Notes: a model not told the origin generated them from the sequence alone. A stretch of DNA of 64,000 bases from Mucidula mucida (GCA_015501055.1 JADNYV010000146.1:1-64000), one strand, 5' to 3'; shown: positions 52,521 through 64,000, numbered from the stretch's first letter. Numbers and translations are program-made.

Positions 52521-54883
52521 CTACACGACGCCTGGGTTATCGTCCACGAGATCACCAATATTCGCAGGCATTCCATCTTTCCCGATGACTTGACCATTCT
52601 CAACATGCTGCCCTTTCAGCAATTTTTCCAACCGCTCCCATTCCAGGCGGAAGTTGTCTTCGTGCGCATCAGTGTTTGCCCTGTCAAAGTCGATGATGGA
52701 GATGCCGCCCGCATCGTTCACCAATATGTTCCACGTTCTCAGATCGCGATGTAAAACGCCCGCGGCATGAATAGAAGTCATCGCGGCACGTATAAGAGTT
52801 CTGTGACTGTGTCAGAGGGCAATAATCGATGGGATAAGGCTTTGTACTTTTCATCTGCCGTGAGTTTACCTGGGCGCCCGCCGAGCGAGCGTCCATCGTT
52901 GCTCAAAATCAACGCGCCAGCACCGCGTTGCGCATCCTGATAAAAGCCAAATACGCGTGGAATACATTTCACATTGGCGTTCTTCAGGTGAGCGTAAACG
53001 GAATACTCGTGTCGTAAACGGCATAGACGTCTGAAAGTCGTCGCTAGCTTCACGACTATCGGTCCGTGGTTGACATGGGGAATGGTGGCCGCGAATACAT
53101 CACCCGTTGCACCGGTCCCAAGCCGAGAGTTCAAGACTAGAGTAACATAAGTAGTGGGAGGGTAGGCTGCCCTTCGTCTTTGTCCGGGTTGCAGAAGGAT
53201 TGAAGGAGAAGGAGAATTATATATTCCGAAACGAAGGTATATGGCAATCGCAACGTGCCGAGAGAACGAGGCTTCGAGATTCTGCAGACTGATTTAGTGA
53301 GAAAATCTCTCTACAAAACGACAAAGAGAACATTCATCTGCGAAACCGTGCCTGAAGAAAGAGGAGTGACCTTGATGGGTTATGTCAATTAGCAGCACGT
53401 TTGGAAAGTTCATAAACTGGCGAGCCTTATCATGATTTTCTGTCTTGGTTACCTCTGTAGCGGACGACTGAGGGACATTACACAAAGCAGGACTGATCTG
53501 GAGCATTAACCTCACTTTTTTGCGGCCCCCTATCCGTCCATGTTGCTTCGACATACCAGGCTTCGACTGAGATCTCTACCATTAAGTCAGGATTTTGTTG
53601 GGTACGATATTCGTAACATACCTTGCCACCGGGTGTGGTCCGCGTTTTGGCCTTTTGTTTTTTGTTGGAGCCTTCCTCGATCTCTGGAGATACACGCTTT
53701 AGCCCGGTAGGAGGTACGGGAACGGGTCGAGACGCTAGACGGTTCTGATAGCGTTCCATCACATCCTGTGCGATAGCGATATGGGTACCAGCCCAAATCT
53801 TGCCATATGCAGGATTCTTCGCACAACACACGTCAAGTAAATCTGACAAAATCAATGTTTGCTTTTCGCGTTGACGGATACCGATACGCAGGTAGTTCCC
53901 GCAGTCGAAAACAATGACCGACGCGTCAGCTCTTACTGCGTTTGCCCATGCCTGCACCGATTTTAGTCAAGGCACTAGAGAAGAAATGAACTCACCCTTT
54001 GAATGTATTGAGCGGGGTTGTCATGCCAGTCTTCCATCGCGATAGACATGACGCGCCCAGGCGAGCAGTAGTCCACAACGGGAGAATCGGTACGAGAACT
54101 ACGGCGGATGTGGCCATCCCGACGTGGGACGGGATCAAGCTCGGGAAGAGGCCATAACGGTTGAGGGTTATCAGGCGGTCGTGGCGCCTTCGGGGCTGGC
54201 GAAGGATTAGCTGTTGTCGAATTACATGCCCAAGGGAATTCCTCCATCTCTGCCACATTCTCCATCTTCCGAAGCAGTTCATACTCAGCTGGACAAAAAA
54301 ACATGGCAGTAGCGCAGTGAGGATACTGCTTTCCAATATCCAGCAATTTAGGGCGCATCTCCGGATGAAACTTCTGTATGAAGCGAGGCTCCCTCAGACT
54401 ATAGTTGGCGAAACGAAGAAGAAAGTGTTCCACAAGGAAGGAGTTTGACGAGTTTTGGTCACAGGTGTCCAGTTGAGAATATCCCCACGAAAGCGCCGAG
54501 GGAATATGTGGCTGCTCGGGGTGTATGCATATGCTGGATGCGAGTTGTGAGCTCACAAGACCGGCTCCCAGTTGGTGTGTCGTGGCTATAGGCTCCGCGG
54601 TGTTTACATCGTCCGTGTTCTGATACCAGTCCTCAGGACTTCCAAAAAAGTGATCAGGTATCAAGTGACGATTAGAGAAGCCACCAAGTTTTGTATCAAC
54701 AGTACGTGCTAGCGCTGTCAGCAGAGGAAGATGTATCACGACGCGTCTCAGCACGAGATTCTCGTCTATGTGTGAGTCGAGAAAGTTGCCCGGGGGATAC
54801 TTTGGTCTAGGCGATGCCACACCCTCGCGTCCGTAATGCGGTGGGCTGAGGTCCATGAACCTCGCTTCAAGCGTTGTGGTCAT
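52521..54883 (-). CDS. K1: kinase-like protein, right copy
   Basis: Inverted counterpart of 29631-31995 with the same exon pattern: ATG at 54883, stop at 52521. First exon diverged (MTTTLEARFMDLSPPHYGRE), while from PELDPVPRRDGHIRRSSRTD on it is almost identical to the left copy. Kinase features: GTGATGDVF, IVVKLA, HRDLRTWN and DFD. No disabling change was found in the exons compared. Neighbours K2 and DUF6535 copy 3 mirror the left arm. Confidence 0.75.
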
Positions 54884-55288
54884 GGTAAGACGAAGACTTA
54901 AGAGTAATGAATCCGAACCGACCAAGCTTGATTGCCGGTGGTATACGTTCTCACGCACGGACGAGGCTCACGATCAACGGTCATTTCACAAAAAATCCGA
55001 GTATACAGAAATGTAGTAGGTGGTTCAATTTCACTATGAGGGCCAAACGACAACAAAGTTCAAAGCACATGTAAAGGCCACCGTGTTCTCGTCCGGCTGG
55101 AGTTACAATGTTACAATGTAGAATTCCGCCTACACTAACGAGTCGTAGAAGCACATTTTTGCTGTAGCCAACAAATGACTCTCGTCGAACACGAGCAACT
55201 TGGATGGAAACTCAGACGCGATCGGACCGAGGCACGTGCGCGCGTAATGGCTGTTTTGCTTTCACACCACCAGCGCGCTCTCCACGAA

Positions 55289-55345
55289 ATGTCCAACGAC
55301 GGTCAAGACATGCCTGCGAGTGGGTCTCCTACAACATCAGGACAA
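55289..55345 (+). pseudogene. DUF6535 copy 4, 5' relic only
   Basis: Reads MSNDGQDMPASGSPT in the frame of the DUF6535 first exon, then loses similarity at about 55345. The shared upstream motif is kept at 55215-55230. It marks the breakpoint of the right arm. Confidence 0.7.
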
Positions 55346-55615
55346 TATTCGCAGGACGACTCCATGAAATGTAGACATCATTATCTGGAAAGGAGGACTG
55401 ATCGCCGCGAGTAGGCACATCTCGCCTTTTATTGTTTTTCTCTTTTCTAATTCTCTCCGCCGGAGACGAGTCATTTTCGAAGGACCACTTTTCAATCGGG
55501 CGGGATCATCTTTCCCTACTCTGAGATCCCGGCGAAGGTGCGCATGGGCATCGCTAGGGCGACGTATTCTCTTCAAGGAAATCAATCGCATGCGCCCTTT
55601 AATCCTTCGCGCCGG

Positions 55616-55758
55616 ACGCGTGAAGATGACTTTCAACTGGAATGGGAACGGTTGGAAAAACTGCTGAAGGGGCAACACGTTAAGTCATCGGGAAAGATGG
55701 GATGCCTACGAAGATTGGCGATAGGCTCGTGAACGACTTGGATAAACCGGACGTTTAG
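55616..55758 (+). pseudogene. Relic of a K1 kinase 3' end
   Basis: REDDFQLEWERLEKLLKGQHV matches the K1 C-terminal EDNFRLEWERLEKLLKGQHV. After a frame change the reading continues KDGMP-like to a TAG at 55756. Orientation is opposite to the neighbouring right-arm K1. Confidence 0.65.
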
Positions 55759-55759
55759 A

Positions 55760-58504
55760 TTGTGATCTTATGAGTAAATCTTAACAATGCTTGCACCTGT
55801 GCCTCTCCATTGGCCCATGAACAGATTTCGGCGTCCGCAACAGCATCGATACCTACTACTGTAGGCGCTTCACAGTATCTTAATGATTCCATACCGTATC
55901 GGTCCCCAACCAGAGTCAAAAATTTGGCAGCGCTTCCTCTCAGTGAGAACAACGTAGCAGTCGTAGGACCGAGGACTGTCTCATATCTCTGAACACACAT
56001 GGATGAGACTGAATAATGGAAAATGCAAATAACATACGAAAATATCGCAATGTATCAGTAGTTACTGTCCTATTGTCCGGTATACACGTCCGGGAACAAA
56101 ACAGTCGGCGACGGCGTGCCACTCCCGCCATTGACGATGGTCAGCTACCCACATCTGATGTAAAACTGGGCGCCGCCAAACGAAGACGCGGCAAGATTAC
56201 GTCGGACGGCTTTTGCTGAAATATAAAAGCCGTTTCAGATTCTTCCCAGGTTCTGCAGAACTTCCTTCGCCACCTTCGTTAGCAACCTCAGCCGCGAATG
56301 TCTGGGTGTTTCCGTCGTGTTTCGCTTGCCAGCGACTAGAGCAACGTCAGCTGATATATGTATGGTATACGCACACCAATATTTGCTGCCTTGATGCATA
56401 AACACTGCCTTTTCGCAATAAAGTGGGTTCTCACCTTCATCATGGAACGGTGGAAAGACGAGCGAGCCCGTAGGTTCTAGATATAGATGATGACCTTGGC
56501 GTCGAGGGCCGAGAGCTAGCGCCCAAGGTTTCCTTGGAATGCTTCAGTGATTCTTAATATATTCCTGGCAACGTGCAATGTATTTCAGAAGTCCAGGCGC
56601 AGCCAAGTTCTTCGGAAACTGTCCAAGAATTTACGAGTTTGCCCACATCTTCGGATTTAACGTCGAGTCGTGTGTGGCGTCGACGATGGGAAAATGGTCA
56701 GCATTCCAGAGGGCACGATCCGCTTCCACCAATATCTGAATGGGCATTGAAAGATCAGTAGAACGGAAACATCTACCTAGAAAGTACCCGCCTCGGGGAT
56801 CAAATGAAGCAATGTCTACTGGGGACCAAGAACCTTGACCATACGTTCGATGTATGGGGATACTGAGTGTCACCTGGTCCGCCTGGACTGAAGAGGACCG
56901 CTCAACGATAGTCGTCGGCAGAGGTAGTCGATGGGTACGACTCGGATCTGTTCAAGCCTGCTCCGACAATTCCTAGTTCTTGTCGTGTAACTGCTTCCAC
57001 TGTTAGTGAAATCGTACACCAATAAACACGCGTCCTTCTTACCCCCATGACAATTGAGTCCGCCTGACAACGTTGTCCCAGGAGGTGTCCGGTGCAGAGG
57101 ATAACATGGATGTGTACTAACTTCCCTTGTTCTCGTTTTAGTCCTAGAAACACCGAATGATTTAGTGAATCGGCGTACGAGTCCTTTCCTGAGGACCTGA
57201 ACATGAAGACATTGAGCCGGAGCTGCAATCTCTCTCTGCCAGAGACATCAAGACATGACATCGTGCGCAGACATGTTAGTCGACAGATGTCAGTCATGAT
57301 TCAGCTGCAATCAGGTGACAGAGATGAACGAAAGAAAGCCAGCCTTAGAAATAGACCAGTCTTCGCTTGGTAATGGAGTAGCACGATACGTGATTCGTTC
57401 AATAGGCCAAGAAGACTCGGTAGGCATTGTCTGCTTCGCGCGGACTCCTGCATCTGTCAGCGCCACTATCACTGGCACTTGCGAGATAGCGGCCCGCCAC
57501 AATGGAAGACCGTGGTGATACTAGGCCAAAGTTTGTAGATTCCGGAGGTTTTTGGTATAGCTAAGCGAGACTATCCTCATGCTCATCTCCAAGCTGAATT
57601 GAAAGAAGCCCAAGCTGAGCCTAGACTGCTCAAGACAAAAAGCCAACGCTTAAGCTTAAGAGCGTCGGCGGCAAAGGGCTTTGGGAAAGATCGCAGTCAA
57701 TAGGATCAGCGTGGTTGCGTTCCGGACAGTGAGTAGGCTAACCTTCGGCTGACTCGGATGGCACAATTAAATGCACCTGCCGGAGTCAGTTCCTTGTAGA
57801 ATTCGCAGGCGGCCCCAATCACATTATCAACAATGATGGTGACCTGAGAATAGAGACATCTCTCTTCCACGCACACATCCAAATACACAATCCTTTCCAT
57901 CTAGCGCAGTCGTCATGCTAAGCCGAGAAAACCGAGTATTTCTTCCTCGTGGCTCTCGCGTGGTCGTGAGGTTCCTTGATCTCGTATACAAAGACCTAAC
58001 AGCGAGCGAGTAAAGTTCCACGTTCTTGGACGAGAAAGTCTGTCTTCTTCAGCCACAGGTACAGGGTTTGGATACCGTGGAATCGCGGTGGGCATCCCGG
58101 TATATCTCATTCTCGCCTTACATGTTCCGAAATGGCTCCGTCAGGCTCCGTTGCTGTCAGTGTCATTTCTTGCCCCGTTCTATGATGTCTAGGCATTATA
58201 TATGGATGGAGTACCCCGTTCTATAAAGCTTTGACATCTCTGGATTCTGTCAGACCTCTCGTCTTGTGAGGGGCATCCTCGTTCCTTACTTCATTCGTCT
58301 CGGCTCTGTCCCGGTGCCTATCAGCTTTGCTGGTTGATCCTCGGCCCTGACGGTCCACTGTCCTTGACTAACTCGCGTTTCTTTCATCCCATCATACACT
58401 AGTACCAAAACGCCAAACTCTAATATCCAGTCTCTTCCCATCGACTGACTCCCCCAGTGGGAGACGTGCGTACTCTTGTCGCGTTTACTTATCATGCGAG
58501 GCTG
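55760..58504. other. About 2.7 kb without a recognisable gene
   Basis: Only short frames. One minus-strand stretch (56631-56873, TYGQGSWSPVDIASFDPRGG) looks somewhat protein-like but cannot be linked to neighbours by splice sites. Small Met-starting frames at 57311-58110 overlap on both strands and show no motifs. Possibly old, decayed coding sequence. Confidence 0.4.
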
Positions 58505-59712
58505 ATGATCCGAAGGTTATGCTCCAAGTGCATGGAATTGTCACTTGAGGCTTATCGGGACATAGTCAAGTATGTCGGAAGCCGTTCTGACCTCGCCACA
58601 TTGTGCAGGGTCTCCAAAGCGTTCCGGAACGTGGCAGAACGCGCGCTATACAACACCGTGTACATGTACGACGTGGTCATCACTATGCTCTTGTGTACGA
58701 CGCTCTCGACGCAACCTCGCGTGGCGGAGTATGTAGATGCATTCACGATCCATATATCCGAGCCCTCTGACTCCGACGAAAATGGCGACGAGGAGCAGTC
58801 TGACGAAGACCTTCCGGAAGGATTCCTGGACACACTTTCATCCGCACTACGCAATCTCTTACGACTTCGCTATCTCAATCTTTGCATCGGTCCCGGCATC
58901 CCCGCCCCCAGCGCCTGGATTTTACAAGGCTGCACCTTCCAGCTTCGTACTTTTCATTGCGAGTTTGACTGGGACTCCCACCTCGTCTCCTTCCTTAATT
59001 CCCAGCGTGATCTTTATGATCTCTACATTTTAGACTACAACGACTCTAACACTGTCACTCCGACCACGGACGTACCCACACCTATTTCCTCGGGTCTCGT
59101 ACCCGAAGCGTGTCGCAGACTTTCCATATTGGAATGCACCTTCACAGAAGCGGCCGCTGCGCTGGTGCCCGGTCGACCAGTGAAACGCTTGAAAACGTGT
59201 TTTTCGCGTTCTGATATTGGTGAAAAGCGGCAGGAGCTGTCGCGGCTGGTTTCAGGCATTACCCAATCCACTGGCAGATTACGCTCACTGGATATCGCTG
59301 ACTCGGTATATGAGGCCTCGTTCACTCTCGAAATCTTGACGGATCTGTCTAGGGCAGTAAGCAGACTGCGGTACTTGGGCAGCTTCGCGCTACCAGTCCC
59401 AGGCGATGAGGTGCGTCGCGTTCAATTTCAACGTATCCTTGGTAATCGGTGACGCAGAGACTCCGCCTATATGGATTGCTAATGAAGTTCCCTCGCCTTC
59501 AATGCATTGAATTGGAGGTATCGGCGTGGGTTCCGCTTCCAGAAACCTTCCCCGCATTTCGCGCCCTCAGCGCCGAACTCAGGATCTACTGCCCGCATAT
59601 CGTCAAGGTCGTGTTCGTGCACAACTTTGAACGGACGTTAATCGTGTATTCCAACGCTGTGTATCGTACCGACGAAGACGTGAGCGCGGAACTGCTTTGG
59701 AGAGATTATTGA
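58505..59712 (+). CDS. F-box-like protein, with a frame break near the 3' end
   Basis: Starts at ATG 58505. An F-box-like segment follows (ELSLEAYRDIVKYVGSRSDL, ATLCRVSKAFRNVAERALYN), as in the large mushroom F-box families whose members recruit substrates to SCF ubiquitin ligases. An acidic stretch (SDSDENGDEEQSDEDLPEG) and leucine-rich repeats without strict spacing make up the rest. The frame ends at TGA 59450. The typical family ending (FPRLQCIELEVSAWVPLPET ... ELLWRDY) continues in the next frame to 59712. No intron of usable length fits between, so a 1-nt indel is likely. F-box identity is by pattern only. Confidence 0.65.
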
Positions 59713-60347
59713 CGTTTCTTCGGAGCTTCCAGTGAGTCGTCCACCCCCCAACAGGTTTTTTAATATGTGCTAATTTGGCAATGTCGTAGCACACTACTCA
59801 TACTTCGACCTCATTCTTCACGAGCTGTTTCAACGTATACCCTTCTAATTTCTTATTCCCTATTGTAGCCTTCGCTGTAACATAGGTATCATTTATCCCA
59901 CTAAAGCAAAGCACCCCCATGTAGCCTACAATTCTCTTCGCATTCCTTTCACCCGGATATCCATGGCATACGATACCCACGCTCATTGCATGTATCTTTA
60001 GTTCTTATATAACTTTTCCTACATTTCGAGACGCATCGTGTTTGCCGTCATTGTCAAACGGTCGCTTCGCTGTAGACTCGGCACAAAGTTGAACTCGAAG
60101 GTCTCCCAACAGCTTGATCGGCTCTCCATGTTATCACCGGACATAGTATGTGAGGTTGCGATGATTCCGAGCTCAAACAACCAGGCAGGATATTACTCGG
60201 AAAGACCAGCATCCACTGCTGTACATGTCATTCATTGTTGCTCTATTCGACCATATATAAACTTCAGTAGAACGTTCGGCACCGAAACTCTAATGGATAT
60301 TAATTACCACCTGGAGTTCGAAACCTCATGCCTTCGTCTTCGAAAAT
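59713..60347. other. Intergenic between convergent genes
   Basis: 3' flanks of the two F-box genes. No coding frame with support. Confidence 0.45.
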
Positions 60348-62956
60348 CTAGTCCTCGTCATCACTTGACGCTGAAGTACCCGTGTCCGAATCCTCATCAT
60401 CGTCCGAATCACTAGTAAGCATCGCGCGTATCTCTTCATCCGATACCTCAACAATTTCTACGGATTCAAGAAGAGGTTCATCTGGCATTCCAAAGACCTT
60501 GCAATAATCCACGTTCTCCACACCTCCACGAATCCCGTGCCTATATCAGAAACCACGTAAATAAACCGTTGCGTTCTGGAATTGGCGGAAATACTCACGT
60601 CCTTAGGTGCGTGTCCAGTTCTATATCAGACCACCCATCCAAGGATTCGCAAGGAAGATCACGACAACGAACACATTCATACCGGATCGAATGGTAGTTC
60701 TTGTCCACGATCCTCCAATGCTTCGGGAGATCGTCGAGTCCATCCATCGCATAGAGCCATTTGTGAACCTTCTTATGATCAAAATAGTGGTGTTCGAAAG
60801 AGTGCCGGGCCTGCAAACGAAGCATGAGGTCACATTATTTAACGGAAACGTTTGACCAAAAACCTTACAATGCCCCTCCAGTCTAGAAGCAATCTCTCCC
60901 TGTTGAGACCAGCTAGACATTTCCGACAACCAAAGAGCATACCCTTGGCGTCCATGTCAGCAACCGTTGCACTCCTAGCATTAAGTGCCGCCATCTCCAC
61001 GATGACAGTTATAATCTCCTCCAGGACTTCACTTTGTCTCAACGCTAGATCCCACTCCATCCTGCGAACCTCTCTTCCCTCCTGCGCGGACATTAATGTC
61101 AAACATATGGCGTCATCACCCACTTTCCTGGCCCATCCAGAGGTCGGTATCATGGTGGCACAAGTGTGCGTGAGTGGCTCCGGCCAAAAGACAGGGACGC
61201 ATATCGGAGTGACGTTCAAGGCTGCGTACTTCCTCTTGCTTGTAGTCGTACACGGCGGGACATCGCTACACCTTCGACACAAAAAAGCCTTGCATGCCAG
61301 GTCAACCGGCCACGCAGACCGGTCCCGATTATCGACCATCCGCAACGCGTTGTGAACAACCTTCCCTGGAAGGCTACGGTACCATTGGTCGCACAAGGCC
61401 GGAATTTGGGGTATGACGTGTTGGAAATGTTCTTTTGTGACTTGGACGTCTGTGGGCAGATCCAAGACAGCGTGAACAGGAGGAAATTTGCAAAAGTCCG
61501 GTAGATTGGGGTAAACCATCGTCAAAGGCATCCGGCTAGGATCATTCTTGAAGTCGCGTAGAATAGACACGGCGATGTGCTTTCGTTTATTGTACGCAAT
61601 AGTATGTTCCCGAAAGCGCTTGCTTTCTTTGAGCTCTTCGCAAAAGGCTATCATCTTCACACGAATCGACTGCCAACCTGAGAGCCCATGGTCAAAAGAG
61701 GTTTCATTTTTATCGGAAGAGAAAACACGCCTCGATCAGTAAGCCGGACACTACCCTTCACACAAGGGTGTCTTTGGAAGAGGTTATTGTCTCTGAAATC
61801 GTCAAGGCCCTCGGTATGGCCCTCTGCAACGAGTTTCTCGTAGATCCTAGGAGGATTTTAACACAAAGTAATTCCATAATATGAATACTTACTCTTCTCG
61901 TCTGAGGACCTTGAGATCTTCCAGTTCCGCCTGACGAGCCGCAACAAAATTCGCATACCATTTGTTGCCAACTTCAGCCTTCTGGGTATGTTTTGAATGT
62001 TGCGTTCGAAGGATTCAAGCCATGGCACAAACCTGAGATACGTCTTTAACGAAAACCTTGCGTGCTTCAATGAAGCGTTCACGGTTTTCCCGGTCATACT
62101 CTCGAAGACACTGTTTAACGTTCTCGAAGCTAGATCGCAGAGCGTAAATGTCAAGGTCCCTTGAGGGCCGTCGATGGTAATCTACGAGTGTACATGTACT
62201 TTGAGCACACCATAAGGAGATTCACGATATATACAACTCACTTGCGTGTTCATGATGAGGAATAATAGAAAAGATCAATTTAATCTCTTGTTCCGCCAGC
62301 AGATCACCGGTATCGTAGAGGGCGCCTTGGCGAACAAGTCTACCGATGTCGCATTTCAGAATAATGTGTGATACAAATGGAGTTGACCGACGTACAAGGA
62401 TTCCGCACACGCTGGACAAATGCGGCACTGCAGCGTAAAGTTTGGAGCAACTACTTTCTTCTCCCAACAAAACTTGGAAGGAAATCCGTAAGCAGCGAAG
62501 GCTGGATGGGTCGTGGTACATACATGGCATATTGGCACAAACGCCAGATGCGCCCAACGCAGCTCGATATGCCCATGCTGGGCTCCGGGAAGCCCTTCAA
62601 GTTGAGACGAGCATTTCGCCACGCGCCAGCAGACGACTTATCCAGGAAATGCCGCGTAGGCTCTTGTTCGTACGCGCCAGATGCAGCAGGTCGAGAGGAT
62701 GCACCCACCCAAATATCTAACGAAGACAGCCCCCAGATTAGTATTCGCAGATGATGTAGTATGTGGATGGCTCTCGCACCTCGAGCAGCACGTCGAATGG
62801 CAATTGCATGAATCCAGTTCCGTTAGCGGGCAGCAGGCATCTACCCTTACGACCGTTGCCCACGGATGCCGTGAGGGTCGTCGTCGCATGTTCTGGGAGC
62901 GTGGAGGCGCTATTTCGCGGCCGTATGGTCGGTGGACTCAAGGCGGGGGCGGACAT
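60348..62956 (-). CDS. F-box domain protein (large mushroom family)
   Basis: At least six exons. Supported: 62780-62956; exon 2 from 62716 down to about 62234; one at about 62020-62160 (DYHRRPSRDLDIYALRSSFE); one at about 61888-61980 (WYANFVAARQAELEDLKVLR); one ending at 60869; 60599-60810; and 60348-60540. The F-box is MQLPFDVLLE plus IFGWVHPLDLLHLARTNKSL, split by a 63-bp intron. The middle carries the family block MKMIAFCEELKESKRFREHT. The C-terminal part has MDAKGMLFGCRKCLAGLNRE, WRGI/ARHSFEHH, YECVRCRDLP and an acidic end (EIRAMLTSDSDDDEDSD). Probably an SCF substrate adaptor. In exon 2 the likely reading shifts frame three times within about 200 bp, so the gene may be damaged. Confidence 0.7.
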
Positions 62957-63245
62957 GGTGATGGTATGAATCCAAGATGGAACGAGGCGTCAATATTCAA
63001 GTCACGACCATGTGATCAGTCGGACGCCTTTCCCACAGCAAATCCAATTTCGTTTCTTAAATAAAATCTTTCGTGATTTTAACAAGGCGGACAAGCCAAT
63101 TCCAAAGGAATTCACTTCGTACAATGTGTGTACATGTAAGTAGAACAAAATATAAGCCCATGGGCCAGTAGCTATTTGTGTACAAAGGACTTCCACTGAA
63201 TCTATAGTATGTTTAAAAGCCACGGTCTAATACAACTCCTCTTAA

Positions 63246-63945
63246 TTAAAGTTCGTCGGTATGGAAGTGTTTCGGAGTTGGAACTGAGGCTGATACCAAT
63301 GGTCGAGGTTCTGGATGTCTCCAGAAGTGTTGTAAGTATTGCCATGAACGTCTCGATTCCTGACTGACATGCATCGGAGGAGACGACCAATACGAATAAT
63401 CCGGTGTCGGAGCGAAAGTAGACGATGAAGACTCGGAGGGCGCGAGATCGGCGAAGGACGGTTGGAGTAATCGTAATGAAGCGTCGATGCCGCCAATGGT
63501 GGAGACGGCGAGGGCGGGTATTCGAGCGTGAAGCAATCCGATAATCGTTCGTGTAACCGGAGGTCGGTCCCTGTGAAAATATCGGTGATAGAAGTGACGC
63601 ATAGAGGCTTTCAGAGGCGAGGTGGATGGTTCGGAGGGATTGGACACTGGCTCTAGCCCGGATGCAGGCAAAGTTGAAGTCGCTGCGAAACTATCGATCC
63701 ATCGAGGTTTCTTGCACTGTCGGTAGTGTATGAGAGGACGTTGCTGTTGCTGGAGGGGGGAGGTGAGTCGCGACCTCGATACACAGAAGGAGTGTTTATC
63801 GTCACTGGTGTAGCGGCCTTGCTTTTAGCTGGTCGCGTTCGGACGCGGGAACGTAGTTGTGATATTTCTTTTGATGGCGAGTGAGGCCACCACGATTAGC
63901 GAACGCGCTTTCGCAGTCCGGACAGGCGTGTGGGCGCTTTCTTCG
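63246..63945 (-). CDS. C2H2 zinc-finger protein, 3' part (gene enters from the right edge)
   Basis: The exon begins at 63945 after a 52-bp intron (donor GTGAGT at 63997). It encodes RRKRPHACPDCESAFANRGG followed by LTRHQKKYH, a C2H2 finger with spacing CX2CX12HX4H, suggesting DNA binding. A Ser/Pro-rich tail follows (SVYRGRDSPPPSSNSN, later YSYWSSPPMHV), ending at 63246. The finger and the tail are in different frames near 63860, so an intron or an indel is missing from this model. Upstream exons are outside the window. Confidence 0.55.
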
Positions 63946-64000
63946 CTAATTTAGAGATGAGTATACTAGTTGATTTTACAAGAATTGGGAAACTCACTGT

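Larger units (their letters stand above)
46810..55345. repeat. Right arm of the large inverted duplication
   Basis: Reverse-oriented counterpart of 29140-37400: DUF6535 copy 3 (plus), K2 (plus), K1 (minus) and the first bases of a fourth DUF6535 copy (plus). Differences from the left arm include a frameshift in copy 3, about 245 bp of extra sequence in K2 (about 51485-51730), and divergence concentrated in the first exon of K1. Confidence 0.85.

Noticed and set aside
53478..53957. 159-codon minus-strand ORF as an independent gene
   Set aside because: It is exon 2 of right-arm K1 plus intron read-through; the left copy has the same splice sites.
60038..60415. 125-codon plus-strand ORF
   Set aside because: It overlaps the last exon of the minus-strand F-box gene and has no motif.

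Overview
This window comes from a filamentous fungus, most likely an Agaricomycete (Basidiomycota). Evidence: introns are very short (41-63 bp) with GT-AG ends, and the gene families are typical of mushrooms (DUF6535 membrane proteins, kinase-like genes, large F-box genes). The retrotransposons are Ty3/gypsy chromoviruses of the Tf1/sushi type plus Ty1/copia. No rRNA, tRNA or CRISPR was recognised.

Region 1 (1-19.2 kb) is a nested transposon stack. A decayed Ty1/copia element on the minus strand (here copia-D) is split by three Ty3/gypsy insertions. Gypsy-A (plus strand, 5' end outside the window) ends at 5426. Gypsy-C (minus strand, internally deleted, no 3' LTR found) occupies about 5641-10137. 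Gypsy-B (plus strand, 10246-16760) is full length, has a GCGTT target duplication, and carries several frame breaks. Copia-D also holds a 260-bp foldback MITE with a TTA duplication and a 476-bp hAT-like MITE with an 8-bp duplication. Gypsy-A, -B and -C carry LTR sequences complementary to their primer-binding sites, as in self-primed Tf1/sushi elements.

Region 2 (19.3-26.2 kb) is ordinary chromosome. It holds a weak hypothetical gene, a secreted GPI-anchored-type protein, a mitochondrial OXA1 insertase and a decayed HpcH/HpaI aldolase-like gene.

Region 3 (26.3-55.8 kb) is the most striking part. A block of about 8 kb is present as two inverted arms (about 29.1-37.4 kb and 46.8-55.3 kb). Each arm carries a DUF6535 gene, a kinase-like gene (K1) and a second, damaged gene with kinase N-lobe similarity (K2). 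A further DUF6535 gene (26.3-29.2 kb) adjoins the left arm, and relics of a fourth copy and of K1 lie at the right end. The arms enclose three conserved single-copy genes: UBP6/USP14 deubiquitinase (with an apparent 1-nt frameshift), a BAP31/Yet3 ER protein, and a coiled-coil protein. The coiled-coil gene is split in its first exon by a structurally intact Ty1/copia element (copia-E, 41003-46176). That element has identical 265-bp LTRs, a CCCTC target duplication, one 1499-codon gag-pol ORF and a half-tRNA initiator-Met primer site, so it is very young and probably competent.

Region 4 (55.8-64 kb) holds about 2.7 kb without a clear gene, an F-box gene with a late frame break, a second large F-box gene on the minus strand with three frame changes in its second exon, and the 3' part of a C2H2 zinc-finger gene running off the right edge.

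All gene models were made by eye from reading frames, splice motifs and comparison between copies in the window. Family names come from remembered motifs, not database searches.
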